A stretch of DNA of 64,000 nucleotides from Halisarca cf. caerulea (lineage: Eukaryota; Porifera; Demospongiae; Chondrillida; Halisarcidae). The notes below the pieces were generated by a model. The model was given only the letters and a program-made list of their open reading frames with translations. It was not told where the DNA came from and ran no database searches. Below are positions 50,537-63,842 of the stretch, piece by piece (positions within the stretch are counted from its first letter, which is position 1; each line of letters starts with the position of its first letter). The position numbers and the translations under genes are program-made. The stretch is from NCBI GenBank assembly GCA_963170055.1, contig CAUJGJ010000143.1:192008-256007 (forward strand). Reading direction: 5' to 3'.

Positions 50537-53135
50537 CTAGTGCCAAATATTGGTATTAGCACCAGCATATCCAACACTACACAAATACGCCCACAGCACT
50601 TCAGAAAGGTCATGTGTGTCCACTGGGAATGTGCGTGGTGCTAGTGCCAAATATTGGTATTAGCACCAGCATATCCAATATTTCACAAATACGCCCACAG
50701 TAGTTAAGAAACTTCATGTGTGTCCACTGGGAATGTGCGTGGTGCTAGTGCCAAATATTGGTATTAGCACCAGCATATCCAACACTACACAAATACGCCC
50801 ACAGCACTTTAGAAAGGTCATGTGTGTCCACTGGGAATGTGCGTGGTGCTAGTGCCAAATATTGGTATTTGCACCAACATATCCTACACTACACAAATAC
50901 GCCCACCGCATTTAAGAATCTTTATGTGTGTCCACTGGGAATGTGCGTGGTGCTAGTGCCAAATATTGGTATTAGCACCAGCATATCCAACATTACAGAA
51001 ATACGCCCAAAGTAGTTAAGAAACTTCGTGTGTGTCCACTGGGAATGTGCGTGGTGCTAGTGCCATATATTTGTATTAGCACCAGCATATCCAACACTAC
51101 AAATATACGCCCATAGAACTTCAGAAAGGTCATGTGTGTCCACTGGGAATGTGCGTGGTGCTAGTGCCAAATATTGGTATTAGCACCAGCATATCCAACA
51201 CTACACAAATACGCCCACAGTAGTTAAGAAACTTCATGTGTGTCCACTGGGAATGAGCGTGGTGCTAGTGCCAAATATTGGTATTAGCACCAGCATATCC
51301 AACACTACACAAATACGCCCACAGCAATTTAGAAAGGTCATGTGTGTCCACTGGGAATGTGCGTGGTGCTAGTGCCAAATATTGGTATTAGCACCAGCAT
51401 ATCCAACACTACACAAATACGCCCACAGCACTTCAGAAAGGTCATGTGTGTCCACTGGGAATGTGCGTGGTGCTAGTGCCAAATATTGGTATTAGCACCA
51501 GCATATCCAACACTACACAAATACGTCCACAGCACTTTAGAAAGGTCATGTGTGTCCACTGGGAATGTGCGTGGTGCTAGTGCCAAATATTGGTATTAGC
51601 ACCAGCATATCCAACACTACACAAATACGCCCACAGCACTTCAGAAAGGTCATGTGTGTCCACTGGGAATGTGCGTGGTGCTAGTGCCAAATATTGGTAT
51701 TAGCACCAGCATATCCAACACTACACAAATACGCCCACAGCACTTCAGAAACTTCATGTGTGTCCTCCGGGAATGTACGTGGTGCTAGTGCCAAATATTG
51801 GTATTAGCACCAGCATATCCAACACTACACAAATACGCCCACAGCACTTCAGAAAGGTCATGTGTGTCCACTGGGAATGTGCGTGGTGCTAGTGCCAAAT
51901 ATTGGTATTAGCACCAGCATATCCAACACTACACAAATACGCCCACAGCACTTCAGAAAGGTCATGTGTGTCCACTGGGATTGTGCGTGGTGCTAGTGCC
52001 AAATATTGGTATTAGCACCAGCATATCCAACACTACACAAATACGCCCACAGTACTTCAGAAAGGTCATGTGTGTCCACTGGGAATGTGCGTGGTGCTAG
52101 TGCCAAATATTGGCATAGCATCAGCATATCCAACACTACACAAATACGCCCACAGCACTTCAGAAACTTCATGTGTGTCCACTGGGAATGTGCGTGGTGC
52201 TAGTGCCAAATATTGGTATGAGCACCAGCATATCCAACACTACACAAATACGCCCACAGTAGTTAAGAAACTTCATGTGTGTCCACTGGGAATGTGCGTG
52301 GTGCTAGTGCCAAATATTGGTATTAGCAACAGCATATCCAACACTACACAAATACGCCCACAGCACTTCAGAAAGGTCATGTGTGTCCACTGGGAATGTG
52401 CGTGGTGCTAGTGCCAAATATTGGTATTAGCACCAGCATATCCAACACTACACAAATACGCCCACAGCACTTTAGACAGGTCATGTGTGTCCACTGGGAA
52501 TGTGCGTGGTGCTAGTGCCAAATATTGGTATTAGCACCAGCATATCCAACACTACACAAATACGCCCACAGCACTTCAGAAAGGTCATGTGTGTCCCCTG
52601 GGAATGTGCGTGGTGCTAGTGCCAAATATTGGTATTAGCACCAGCATATCCAACACTACACAAATACGCCCACAGCACTTCAGAAAGGTCATGTGTGTCC
52701 ACTGGGAATGTGCATGGTGCTAGTGCCAAATATTGGTATTAGCACCAGCATATCCAACATTACACAAATACGCCCACAGTAGTTAAGAAACTTCATGTGT
52801 GTCCACTTGGAATGTGCGTGGTGCTAATGCCAAATATTGGTATTAGCACCAGCATATCCAACACTACACAAATACGCCCACAGCACTTCAGAAAGGTCAT
52901 GTGTGTCCACTGGGAATGTGCGTGGTGCTAGTGCCAAATATTGGTATTAGCACCAGCATATCCAACACTACACAAATACGCCCACAGTACTTCAGAAAGG
53001 TCATGTGTGTCCACTGGGAATGTGCGTGGTGCTAGTGTCAAATATTGGTATTAGCTCCAGCATATCCAATATTACACAAATACGCCCACAGTAGTTAAGA
53101 AACTTCATGTGTGTCCACTGGGAATGTGCGTGGTG
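50537..53135. repeat. Alpha segment, source or copy of the 8.5-kb-distant block
   Basis: From 50745 the order matches both 46794 on (shift 3951 then 4055) and 59373 on (shift 8628 then 8524). The one-unit change in each shift comes from gain or loss of single monomers. The 59373 copy lacks the B unit present at 51168-51271. Private change here: 'gtcctccggg' (near 51764), where related copies have 'gtcctctggg'; 'gaatgagcgtgg' near 51252. Confidence 0.8.
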
Positions 53136-56100
53136 CTAGTGCCAAATATTGGTATTAGCACCAGCATATCCAACACTACACAAATACGCCCACAGCACTT
53201 TAGAAAGGTCATGTGTGTCCACTGGGAATGTGCGTGGTGCTAGTGCCAAATATTGGTATTTGCACCAACATATCCTACACTACACAAATACGCCCACAGC
53301 ATTTAAGAATCTTTATGTGTGTCCACTGGGAATGTGCGTGGTGCTAGTGCCAAATATTGGTATTAGCACCAGCATATCCAACATTACAGAAATACGCCCA
53401 AAGTAGTTAAGAAACTTCGTGTGTGTCCACTGGGAATGTGCGTGGTGCTAGTGCCATATATTTGTATTAGCACCAGCATATCCAACACTACACAAATACG
53501 CCCACAGCACTTCAGAAAGGTCATGTGTGTCCACTGGGAATGTGCGTGGTGCTATTGCCAAATATTGGTATGGCACCAGCATATCCAACACTACACAAAT
53601 ACGCCAACAGCGATTCAGAAAGGACATGTGTGTCCACTGGGAATGTGCGTGGTGCTAGTGCCAAATATTGGTATTAGCACCAGCATATCCAACACTACAC
53701 AAATACGCCCACAGCACTTCAGAAAGGTCATGTGTGTCCACTGGGAATGTGCGTGGTGCTAGTGCCAAATATTGGTATTAGCACCAGCTTATCCAACATT
53801 ACACAAATACGCCCACAGTAGTTTAGACACTTCGTGTGTGTCCACTGGGAATGTGCGTGGTGCTAGTGCCAAATATTGGTATTAGCACCAGAATATCCAA
53901 CACTACACAAATACGCCCACAGCACTTCAGAAAGGTCATGTGTGTCCACTGGGAATGTGCGTGGTGCTAGTGCCAAATATTGGTATGAGCACCAGCATAT
54001 CCAACACTACACAAATACGCCCACAGTAGTTAAGAAACTTCATGTGTGTCCACTGGGAATGTGCGTGGTGCTAGTGCCAAATATTGGTATTAGCAACAGC
54101 ATATCCAACACTACACAAATACGCCCACAGCACTTCAGAAAGGTCATGTGTGTCCACTGGGAATGTGCGTGGTGCTAGTGCCAAATATTGGTATTAGCAC
54201 CAGCATATCCAACACTACACAAATACGCCCACAGCACTTTAGACAGGTCATGTGTGTCCACTGGGAATGTGCGTGGTGCTAGTGCCAAATATTGGTATTA
54301 GCACCAGCATATCCAACACTACACAAATACGCCCACAGCACTTCAGAAAGGTCATGTGTGTCCCCTGGGAATGTGCGTGGTGCTAGTGCCAAATATTGGT
54401 ATTAGCACCAGCATATCCAACACTACACAAATACGCCCACAGCACTTCAGAAAGGTCATGTGTGTCCACTGGGAATGTGCATGGTGCTAGTGCCAAATAT
54501 TGGTATTAGCACCAGCATATCCAACATTACACAAATACGCCCACAGTAGTTAAGAAACTTCATGTGTGTCCACTTGGAATGTGCGTGGTGCTAATGCCAA
54601 ATATTGGTATTAGCACCAGCATATCCAACACTACACAAATACGCCCACAGCACTTCAGAAAGGTCATGTGTGTCCACTGGGAATGTGCGTGGTGCTAGTG
54701 CCAAATATTGGTATTAGCACCAGCATATCCAACACTACACAAATACGCCCACAGTACTTCAGAAAGGTCATGTGTGTCCACTGGGAATGTGCGTGGTGCT
54801 AGTGCCAAATATTGGTATTAGCTCCAGCATATCCAATATAACACAAATACGCCCACAGTAGTTAAGAAACTTCATGTGTGTCCACTGGGAATGTGCGTGG
54901 TGCTAGTGCCAAATATTGGTATTAGCAACAGCATATCCAACACTACACAAATACGCCCACAGCACTTTAGACAGGTCATGTGTGTCCACTGGGAATGTGC
55001 GTGGTGCTAGTGCCAAATATTGGTATTAGCACCAGCATATCCAACACTACACAAATACGCCCACAGCACTTCAGAAAGGTCATGTGTGTCCCCTGGGAAT
55101 GTGCGTGGTGCTAGTGCCAAATATTGGTATTAGCACCAGCATATCCAACACTACACAAATACGCCCACAGCACTTCAGAAAGGTCATGTGTGTCCACTGG
55201 GAATGTGCATGGTGCTAGTGCCAAATATTGGTATTAGCACCAGCATATCCAACATTACACAAATACGCCCACAGTAGTTAAGAAACTTCATGTGTGTCCA
55301 CTTGGAATGTGCGTGGTGCTAATGCCAAATATTGGTATTAGCACCAGCATATCCAACACTACACAAATACGCCCACAGCACTTCAGAAAGGTCATGTGTG
55401 TCCACTGGGAATGTGCGTGGTGCTAGTGCCAAATATTGGTATTAGCACCAGCATATCCAACACTACACAAATACGCCCACAGTACTTCAGAAAGGTCATG
55501 TGTGTCCACTGGGAATGTGCGTGGTGCTAGTGTCAAATATTGGTATTAGCTCCAGCATATCCAATATTACACAAATACGCCCACAGTAGTTAAGAAACTT
55601 CATGTGTGTCCACTGGGAATGTGCGTGGTGCTAGTGCCAAATATTGGTATTAGCACCAGCATATCCAACACTACACAAATACGCCCACAGCACTTTAGAA
55701 AGGTCATGTGTGTCCACTGGGAATGTGCGTGGTGCTAGTGCCAAATATTGGTATTTGCACCAACATATCCTACACTACACAAATACGCCCACAGCATTTA
55801 AGAATCTTTATGTGTGTCCACTGGGAATGTGCGTGGTGCTAGTGCCAAATATTGGTATTAGCACCAGCATATCCAACATTACAGAAATACGCCCAAAGTA
55901 GTTAAGAAACTTCGTGTGTGTCCACTGGGAATGTGCGTGGTGCTAGTGCCATATATTTGTATTAGCACCAGCATATCCAACACTACACAAATACGCCCAC
56001 AGCACTTCAGAAAGGTCATGTGTGTCCACTGGGAATGTGCGTGGTGCTATTGCCAAATATTGGTATGGCACCAGCATATCCAACACTACACAAATACGCC

Positions 56101-57390
56101 AACAGCGATTCAGAAAGGACATGTGTGTCCACTGGGAATGTGCGTGGTGCTAGTGCCAAATATTGGTATTAGCACCAGCATATCCAACACTACACAAATA
56201 CGCCCACAGCACTTCAGAAAGGTCATGTGTGTCCACTGGGAATGTGCGTGGTGCTAGTGCCAAATATTGGTATTAGCACCAGCTTATCCAACATTACACA
56301 TATACGCCCACAGTAGTTTAGACACTTCGTGTGTGTCCACTGGGAATGTGCGTGGTGCTAGTGCCAAATATTGGTATTAGCACCAGAATATCCAACACTA
56401 CACAAATACGCCCACAGCACTTCAGAAAGGTCATGTGTGTCCACTGGGAATGTGCGTGGTGCTAGTGCCAAATATTGGTATGAGCACCAGCATATCCAAC
56501 ACTACACAAATACGCCCACAGTAGTTAAGAAACTTCATGTGTGTCCACTGGGAATGTGCGTGGTGCTAGTGCCAAATATTGGTATTAGCAACAGCATATC
56601 CAACACTACACAAATACGCCCACAGCACTTCAGAAAGGTCATGTGTGTCCACTGGGAATGTGCGTGGTGCTAGTGCCAAATATTGGTATTAGCACCAGCA
56701 TATCCAACACTACACAAATACGCCCACAGCACTTTAGACAGGTCATGTGTGTCCACTGGGAATGTGCGTGGTGCTAGTGCCAAATATTGGTATTAGCACC
56801 AGCATATCCAACACTACACAAATACGCCCACAGCACTTCAGAAAGGTCATGTGTGTCCCCTGGGAATGTGCGTGGTGCTAGTGCCAAATATTGGTATTAG
56901 CACCAGCATATCCAACACTACACAAATACGCCCACAGCACTTCAGAAAGGTCATGTGTGTCCACTGGGAATGTGCATGGTGCTAGTGCCAAATATTGGTA
57001 TTAGCACCAGCATATCCAACATTACACAAATACGCCCACAGTAGTTAAGAAACTTCATGTGTGTCCACTTGGAATGTGCGTGGTGCTAATGCCAAATATT
57101 GGTATTAGCACCAGCATATCCAACACTACACAAATACGCCCACAGCACTTCAGAAAGGTCATGTGTGTCCACTGGGAATGTGCGTGGTGCTAGTGCCAAA
57201 TATTGGTATTAGCACCAGCATATCCAACACTACACAAATACGCCCACAGTACTTCAGAAAGGTCATGTGTGTCCACTGGGAATGTGCGTGGTGCTAGTGC
57301 CAAATATTGGTATTAGCTCCAGCATATCCAATATAACACAAATACGCCCACAGTAGTTAAGAAACTTCATATGTGTCCACTGGGAATGTG
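53136..57390. repeat. 24-monomer repeat (2495 bp), second copy truncated
   Basis: 53136-54890 recurs at 55631-57390 with a shift of 2495 (24 x 104 - 1). Both carry the E-C-G cassette, a 'catatatttg' A unit, the 103-bp unit, the odd 'cgccaacagcgattcag' unit (53603, 56098), a K unit, a 'caccagaatatcc' unit and 'caatataacac' (54834, 57330). Between them, 54900-55630 repeats the later part of the block ('ctttagacagg' to 'attagctcc'). Confidence 0.82.
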
Positions 57391-59372
57391 CGTGGTGCTA
57401 GTGCCAAATATTGGTATTAGCAACAGCATATCCAACACTACACAAATACACCCACAGCACTTCAGAAAGGTCATGTGTGTCCACTGGGAATGTGCGTGGT
57501 GCTAGTGCCAAATATTGGTATTAGCACCAGCATATCCAACACTACACAAATACGCCCACAGCACTTCAGAAAGGTCATGTGTGTCCACTGGGAATGTGCG
57601 TGGTGCTATTGCCAAATATTGGTATGGCACCAGCATATCCAACACTACACAAATACGCCAACAGCGATTCAGAAAGGACATGTGTGTCCACTGGGAATGT
57701 GCGTGGTGCTAGTGCCAAATATTGGTATTAGCACCAGCATATCCAACACTACACAAATACGCCCACAGCACTTCAGAAAGGTCATGTGTGTCCACTGGGA
57801 ATGTGCGTGGTGCTAGTGCCAAATATTGGTATTAGCACCAGCTTATCCAACATTACACAAATACGCCCACAGTAGTTTAGACACTTCGTGTGTGTCCACT
57901 GGGAATGTGCGTGGTGCTAGTGCCAAATATTGGTATTAGCACCAGAATATCCAACACTACACAAATACGCCCACAGCACTTCAGAAAGGTCATGTGTGTC
58001 CACTGGGAATGTGCGTGGTGCTAGTGCCAAATATTGGTATGAGCACCAGCATATCCAACACTACACAAATACGCCCACAGTAGTTAAGAAACTTCATGTG
58101 TGTCCACTGGGAATGTGCGTGGTGCTAGTGCCAAATATTGGTATTAGCAACAGCATATCCAACACTACACAAATACGCCCACAGCACTTCAGAAAGGTCA
58201 TGTGTGTCCACTGGGAATGTGCGTGGTGCTAGTGCCAAATATTGGTATTAGCACCAGCATATCCAACACTACACAAATACGCCCACAGCACTTTAGACAG
58301 GTCATGTGTGTCCACTGGGAATGTGCGTGGTGCTAGTGCCAAATATTGGTATTAGCACCAGCATATCCAACACTACACAAATACGCCCACAGCACTTCAG
58401 AAAGGTCATGTGTGTCCCCTGGGAATGTGCGTGGTGCTAGTGCCAAATATTGGTATTAGCACCAGCATATCCAACACTACACAAATACGCCCACAGCACT
58501 TCAGAAAGGTCATGTGTGTCCACTGGGAATGTGCATGGTGCTAGTGCCAAATATTGGTATTAGCACCAGCATATCCAACATTACACAAATACGCCCACAG
58601 TAGTTAAGAAACTTCATGTGTGTCCACTTGGAATGTGCGTGGTGCTAATGCCAAATATTGGTATTAGCACCAGCATATCCAACACTACACAAATACGCCC
58701 ACAGCACTTCAGAAAGGTCATGTGTGTCCACTGGGAATGTGCGTGGTGCTAGTGCCAAATATTGGTATTAGCACCAGCATATCCAACACTACACAAATAC
58801 GCCCACAGTACTTCAGAAAGGTCATGTGTGTCCACTGGGAATGTGCGTGGTGCTAGTGCCAAATATTGGTATTAGCTCCAGCATATCCAATATTACACAA
58901 ATACGCCCACAGTAGTTAAGAAACTTCATGTGTGTCCACTGGGAATGTGCGTGGTGCTAGTGCCAAATATTGGTATTAGCAACAGCATATCCAACACTAC
59001 ACAAATACACCCACAGCACTTCAGAAAGGTCATGTGTGTCCACTGGGAATGTGCGTGGTGCTAGTGCCAAATATTGGTATTAGCACCAGCATATCCAACA
59101 CTACACAAATACGCCCACAGTAGTTAAGAAACTTCATGTGTGTCCACTGGGAATGTGCGTGGTGCTAGTGCCAAATATTGGTATTAGCACCAGCATATCC
59201 AACACTACACAAATACGCCCACAGCACTTCAGAAAGGTCATGTGTGTCCACTGGGAATGTGCGTGGTGCTAGTGCCAAATATTGGTATTAGCACCAGCAT
59301 ATCCAATATTTCACAAATACGCCCACAGTAGTTAAGAAACTTCATGTGTGTCCACTGGGAATGTGCGTGGTG
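57391..59372. repeat. 15-monomer-shifted copy of the same block
   Basis: 57475-58880 matches 55916-57320 at a shift of 1559 (15 x 104 - 1) and includes a third 'cgccaacagcgattcag' unit (57656). The E-C-G lead is absent: the 103-bp unit is preceded by plain A units with 'acacccacag'. The cassette was therefore lost by unequal exchange, leaving its downstream series. Confidence 0.78.
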
Positions 59373-62190
59373 CTAGTGCCAAATATTGGTATTAGCACCA
59401 GCATATCCAACACTACACAAATACGCCCACAGCACTTTAGAAAGGTCATGTGTGTCCACTGGGAATGTGCGTGGTGCTAGTGCCAAATATTGGTATTTGC
59501 ACCAACATATCCTACACTACACAAATACGCCCACCGCATTTAAGAATCTTTATGTGTGTCCACTGGGAATGTGCGTGGTGCTAGTGCCAAATATTGGTAT
59601 TAGCACCAGCATATCCAACATTACAGAAATACGCCCAAAGTAGTTAAGAAACTTCGTGTGTGTCCTCTGGGAATGTGCGTGGTGCTAGTGCCATATATTT
59701 GTATTAGCACCAGCATATCCAACACTACAAATATACGCCCATAGAACTTCAGAAAGGTCATGTGTGTCCACTGGGAATGTGCGTGGTGCTAGTGCCAAAT
59801 ATTGGTATTAGCACCAGCATATCCAACACTACACAAATACGTCCACAGCAATTTAGAAAGGTCATGTGTGTCCACTGGGAATGTGCGTGGTGCTAGTGCC
59901 AAATATTGGTATTAGCACCAGCATATCCAACACTACACAAATACGCCCACAGCACTTCAGAAAGGTCATGTGTGTCCACTGGGAATGTGCGTGGTGCTAG
60001 TGCCAAATATTGGTATTAGCACCAGCATATCCAACACTACACAAATACGTCCACAGCACTTTAGAAAGGTCATGTGTGTCCACTGGGAATGTGCGTGGTG
60101 CTAGTGCCAAATATTGGTATTAGCACCAGCATATCCAACACTACACAAATACGCCCACAGCACTTCAGAAAGGTCATGTGTGTCCACTGGGAATGTGCGT
60201 GGTGCTAGTGCCAAATATTGGTATTAGCACCAGCATATCCAACACTACACAAATACGCCCACAGCACTTCAGAAACTTCATGTGTGTCCTCTGGGAATGT
60301 ACGTGGTGCTAGTGCCAAATATTGGTATTAGCACCAGCATATCCAACACTACACAAATACGCCCACAGCACTTCAGAAAGGTGATGTGTGTCCACTGGGA
60401 ATGTGCGTGGTGCTAGTGCCAAATATTGGTATTAGCACCAGCATATCCAACACTACACAAATACGCCCACAGCACTTCAGAAAGGTCATGTGTGTCCACT
60501 GGGATTGTGCGTGGTGCTAGTGCCAAATATTGGTATTAGCACCAGCATATCCAACACTACACAAATACGCCCACAGTACTTCAGAAAGGTCATGTGTGTC
60601 CACTGGGAATGTGCGTGGTGCTAGTGCCAAATATTGGCATAGCATCAGCATATCCAACACTACACAAATACGCCCACAGCACTTCAGAAACTTCATGTGT
60701 GTCCACTGGGAATGTGCGTGGTGCTAGTGCCAAATATTGGTATGAGCACCAGCATATCCAACACTACACAAATACGCCCACAGTAGTTAAGAAACTTCAT
60801 GTGTGTCCACTGGGAATGTGCGTGGTGCTAGTGCCAAATATTGGTATTAGCAACAGCATATCCAACACTACACAAATACGCCCACAGCACTTCAGAAAGG
60901 TCATGTGTGTCCACTGGGAATGTGCGTGGTGCTAGTGCCAAATATTGGTATTAGCACCAGCATATCCAACACTACACAAATACGCCCACAGCACTTCAGA
61001 AAGGTCATGTGTGTCCACTGGGAATGTGCGTGGTGCTAGTGCCAAATATTGGTATTAGCACCAGCATATCCAACACTACACAAATACGCCCACAGCACTT
61101 CAGAAAGGTCATGTGTGTCCCCTGGGAATGTGCGTGGTGCTAGTGCCAAATATTGGTATTAGCACCAGCATATCCAACACTACACAAATACGCCCACAGC
61201 ACTTCAGAAAGGTCATGTGTGTCCACTGGGAATGTGCATGGTGCTAGTGCCAAATATTGGTATTAGCACCAGCATATCCAACATTACACAAATACGCCCA
61301 CAGTAGTTAAGAAACTTCATGTGTGTCCACTTGGAATGTGCGTGGTGCTAATGCCAAATATTGGTATTAGCACCAGCATATCCAACACTACACAAATACG
61401 CCCACAGCACTTCAGAAAGGTCATGTGTGTCCACTGGGAATGTGCGTGGTGCTAGTGCCAAATATTGGTATTAGCACCAGCATATCCAACACTACACAAA
61501 TACGCCCACAGTACTTCAGAAAGGTCATGTGTGTCCACTGGGAATGTGCGTGGTGCTAGTGCCAAATATTGGTATTAGCTCCAGCATATCCAATATTACA
61601 CAAATACGCCCACAGTAGTTAAGAAACTTCATGTGTGTCCACTGGGAATGTGCGTGGTGCTAGTGCCAAATATTGGTATTAGCACCAGCATATCCAACAC
61701 TACACAAATACGCCCACAGCACTTTAGAAAGGTCATGTGTGTCCACTGGGAATGTGCGTGGTGCTAGTGCCAAATATTGGTATTTGCACCAACATATCCT
61801 ACACTACACAAATACGCCCACAGCATTTAAGAATCTTTATGTGTGTCCACTGGGAATGTGCGTGGTGCTAGTGCCAAATATTGGTATTAGCACCAGCATA
61901 TCCAACATTACAGAAATACGCCCAAAGTAGTTAAGAAACTTCGTGTGTGTCCACTGGGAATGTGCGTGGTGCTAGTGCCATATATTTGTATTAGCACCAG
62001 CATATCCAACACTACACAAATACGCCCACAGCACTTCAGAAAGGTCATGTGTGTCCACTGGGAATGTGCGTGGTGCTATTGCCAAATATTGGTATGGCAC
62101 CAGCATATCCAACACTACACAAATACGCCCACAGCACTTTAGACAGGTCATGTGTGTCCACTGGGAATGTGCGTGGTGCTAGTGCCAAAT
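59373..62190. repeat. Copy of 50745-53660 about 8.5 kb away
   Basis: Same order as 50745-53660, including two cassettes (59373, 61660), the 'ttggcatagcatc' 103-bp unit (near 60635), 'gtcccctggg', 'gtgcatggtg' and 'attagctcc'. The match ends just after the 103-bp unit near 62080, where 'ctttagacagg' replaces the 'cagcgattcag' unit. Private change: 'aaaggtgatgtg' near 60380. Confidence 0.82.
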
Positions 62191-63010
62191 ATTGGTATTA
62201 GCACCAGCATATCCAACACTACACAAATACGCTCACAGCACTTCAGAAAGGTCATGTGTGTCCACTGGGAATGTACGTGGTGCTAGTGCCAAATATTGGT
62301 ATTAGCACCAGCATATTCAACACTACACAAATACGCCCACAGCACTTCAGAAAGGTCATGTGTGTCCACTGGGAATGTGCATGGTGCTAGTGCCAAATAT
62401 TGGTATTAGCACCAGCATATCCAACATTACACAAATACGCCCACAGTAGTTAAGAAACTTCATGTGTGTCCACTTGGAATGTGCGTGGTGCTAATGCCAA
62501 ATATTGGTATTAGCACCAGCATATCCAACACTACACAAATACGCCCACAGCACTTCAGAAAGGTCATGTGTGTCCACTGGGAATGTGCGTGGTGCTAGTA
62601 CCAAATATTGGTATTAGCACCAGCATATCTAACACTACACAAATACGCCCACAGTACTTCAGAAAGGTCATGTGTGTCCACTGGGAATGTGCGTGGTGCT
62701 AGTGCCAAATATTGGTATTAGCACCAGCTTATCCAACATTACACAAATACGCCCACAGTAGTTTAGACACTTCGTGTGTGTCCACTGGGAATGTGCGTGG
62801 TGCTAGTGCCAAATATTGGTATTAGCACCAGAATATCCAACACTACACAAATACGCCCACAGCACTTCAGAAAGGTCATGTGTGTCCACTGGGAATGTGC
62901 GTGGTGCTAGTGCCAAATATTGGTATTAGCACCAGCATATCCAACACTACACAAATACGCCCACAGCACTTCAGAAAGGTCATGTGTGTCCATTGGGAAT
63001 GTGCGTGGTG
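62191..63010. repeat. Alpha-to-gamma transition
   Basis: A, B and F units with several private point changes ('acgctcacag' 62231, 'gaatgtacgtgg' 62271, 'catattcaac' 62312, 'catatctaac' 62625), then a K unit and a 'caccagaatatcc' unit. The higher density of private changes than in the preceding 14 kb suggests less recent homogenisation. Confidence 0.65.
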
Positions 63011-63842
63011 CTAGTGCCAAATATTGGCATTAGCACCAGCATATCCAACATTACACAAATACGCCCACAGTAGTTAAGAAACTTCATGTGTGTCCACTGG
63101 GAATGTGCGTGGTGCTAATGCCAAATATTGGTATTAGCACCAGCATATCCAACATTACACAAATACGCACACAGTAGTTAAGAAACTTCATGTGTGTCCA
63201 CTGGGAATGTGCGTGGTGCTAGTGCCTAATATTGGTATTAGCAACAGCATATCAAACATTACACTAATACGCCCACAGTAGTTAAGAAACTTCATGTGTG
63301 CCCAATGGGAATGTGCGTGGTGCTAGTGCCAAATATTGGTATTAGCACCAGCATATCCAACATTACACAAATACGCCCACAGTAGTTAAGAAACTTTATG
63401 TGTGTCCACTGGGAAAGTGCGTGGTGCTAGTGCCAAATATTGGTATTAGAACCAGCACATCCAACATTACACAAATACGCCCAAAGGACTTCAGAAAGGT
63501 CATGTGTGTCCAATGGGAATGTGTGTGGTGCTAGTGCCAAATATTGGTATTAGCACCAGCATATCCAACATTACACAAATACGCCCACAGTAGTTAAGAA
63601 ACTTGATGTGTGTCCACTGGGAATGTGCGTCGAGCTAGTGCCAAATATTTGTATTAGCACCAGCATATCCAACACTACACAAATACGCCCACAGCATATT
63701 AGAATCTTCATGTGTGTCCACTGGGAATGTGTGTGGTGCTAGTGCCAAATATTGGTATTAGCACCAGCATATCCAACATTAAACAAATACGCCCACAGTA
63801 GTTAAGAAACTTTATGTGTGTCCACTGGGATAGTGCGTGGTG
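63011..63842. repeat. Gamma (B-rich) module 6
   Basis: Eight units in the gamma order: 'cgcacacag', 'gtgcctaatattgg' (63221), 'gtgcccaatggg', 'gggaaagtgcg', 'cagcacatcc' with 'gtccaatggg', 'gcgtcgagctag' (63627) and 'catattagaatcttc'. Private changes include 'attagaacc', 'caaaggacttcag', 'acttgatgtg' and 'gggatagtgcg'. The 103-bp 'tagttagaaac' unit is missing here. Confidence 0.8.

Noticed and set aside
625..62142. Dozens of open reading frames of 60-113 codons on both strands, with similar predicted peptides.
   Set aside because: Those I checked start at TTG or GTG, are confined to two or three repeat units, and shift frame at every unit because 104 is not a multiple of 3. The resemblance between + and - strand peptides comes from the dyad (TTGGTATTAGCACCA on one strand, TTGGCACTAGCACCA on the other). 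No coding bias, signal or context supports a gene.
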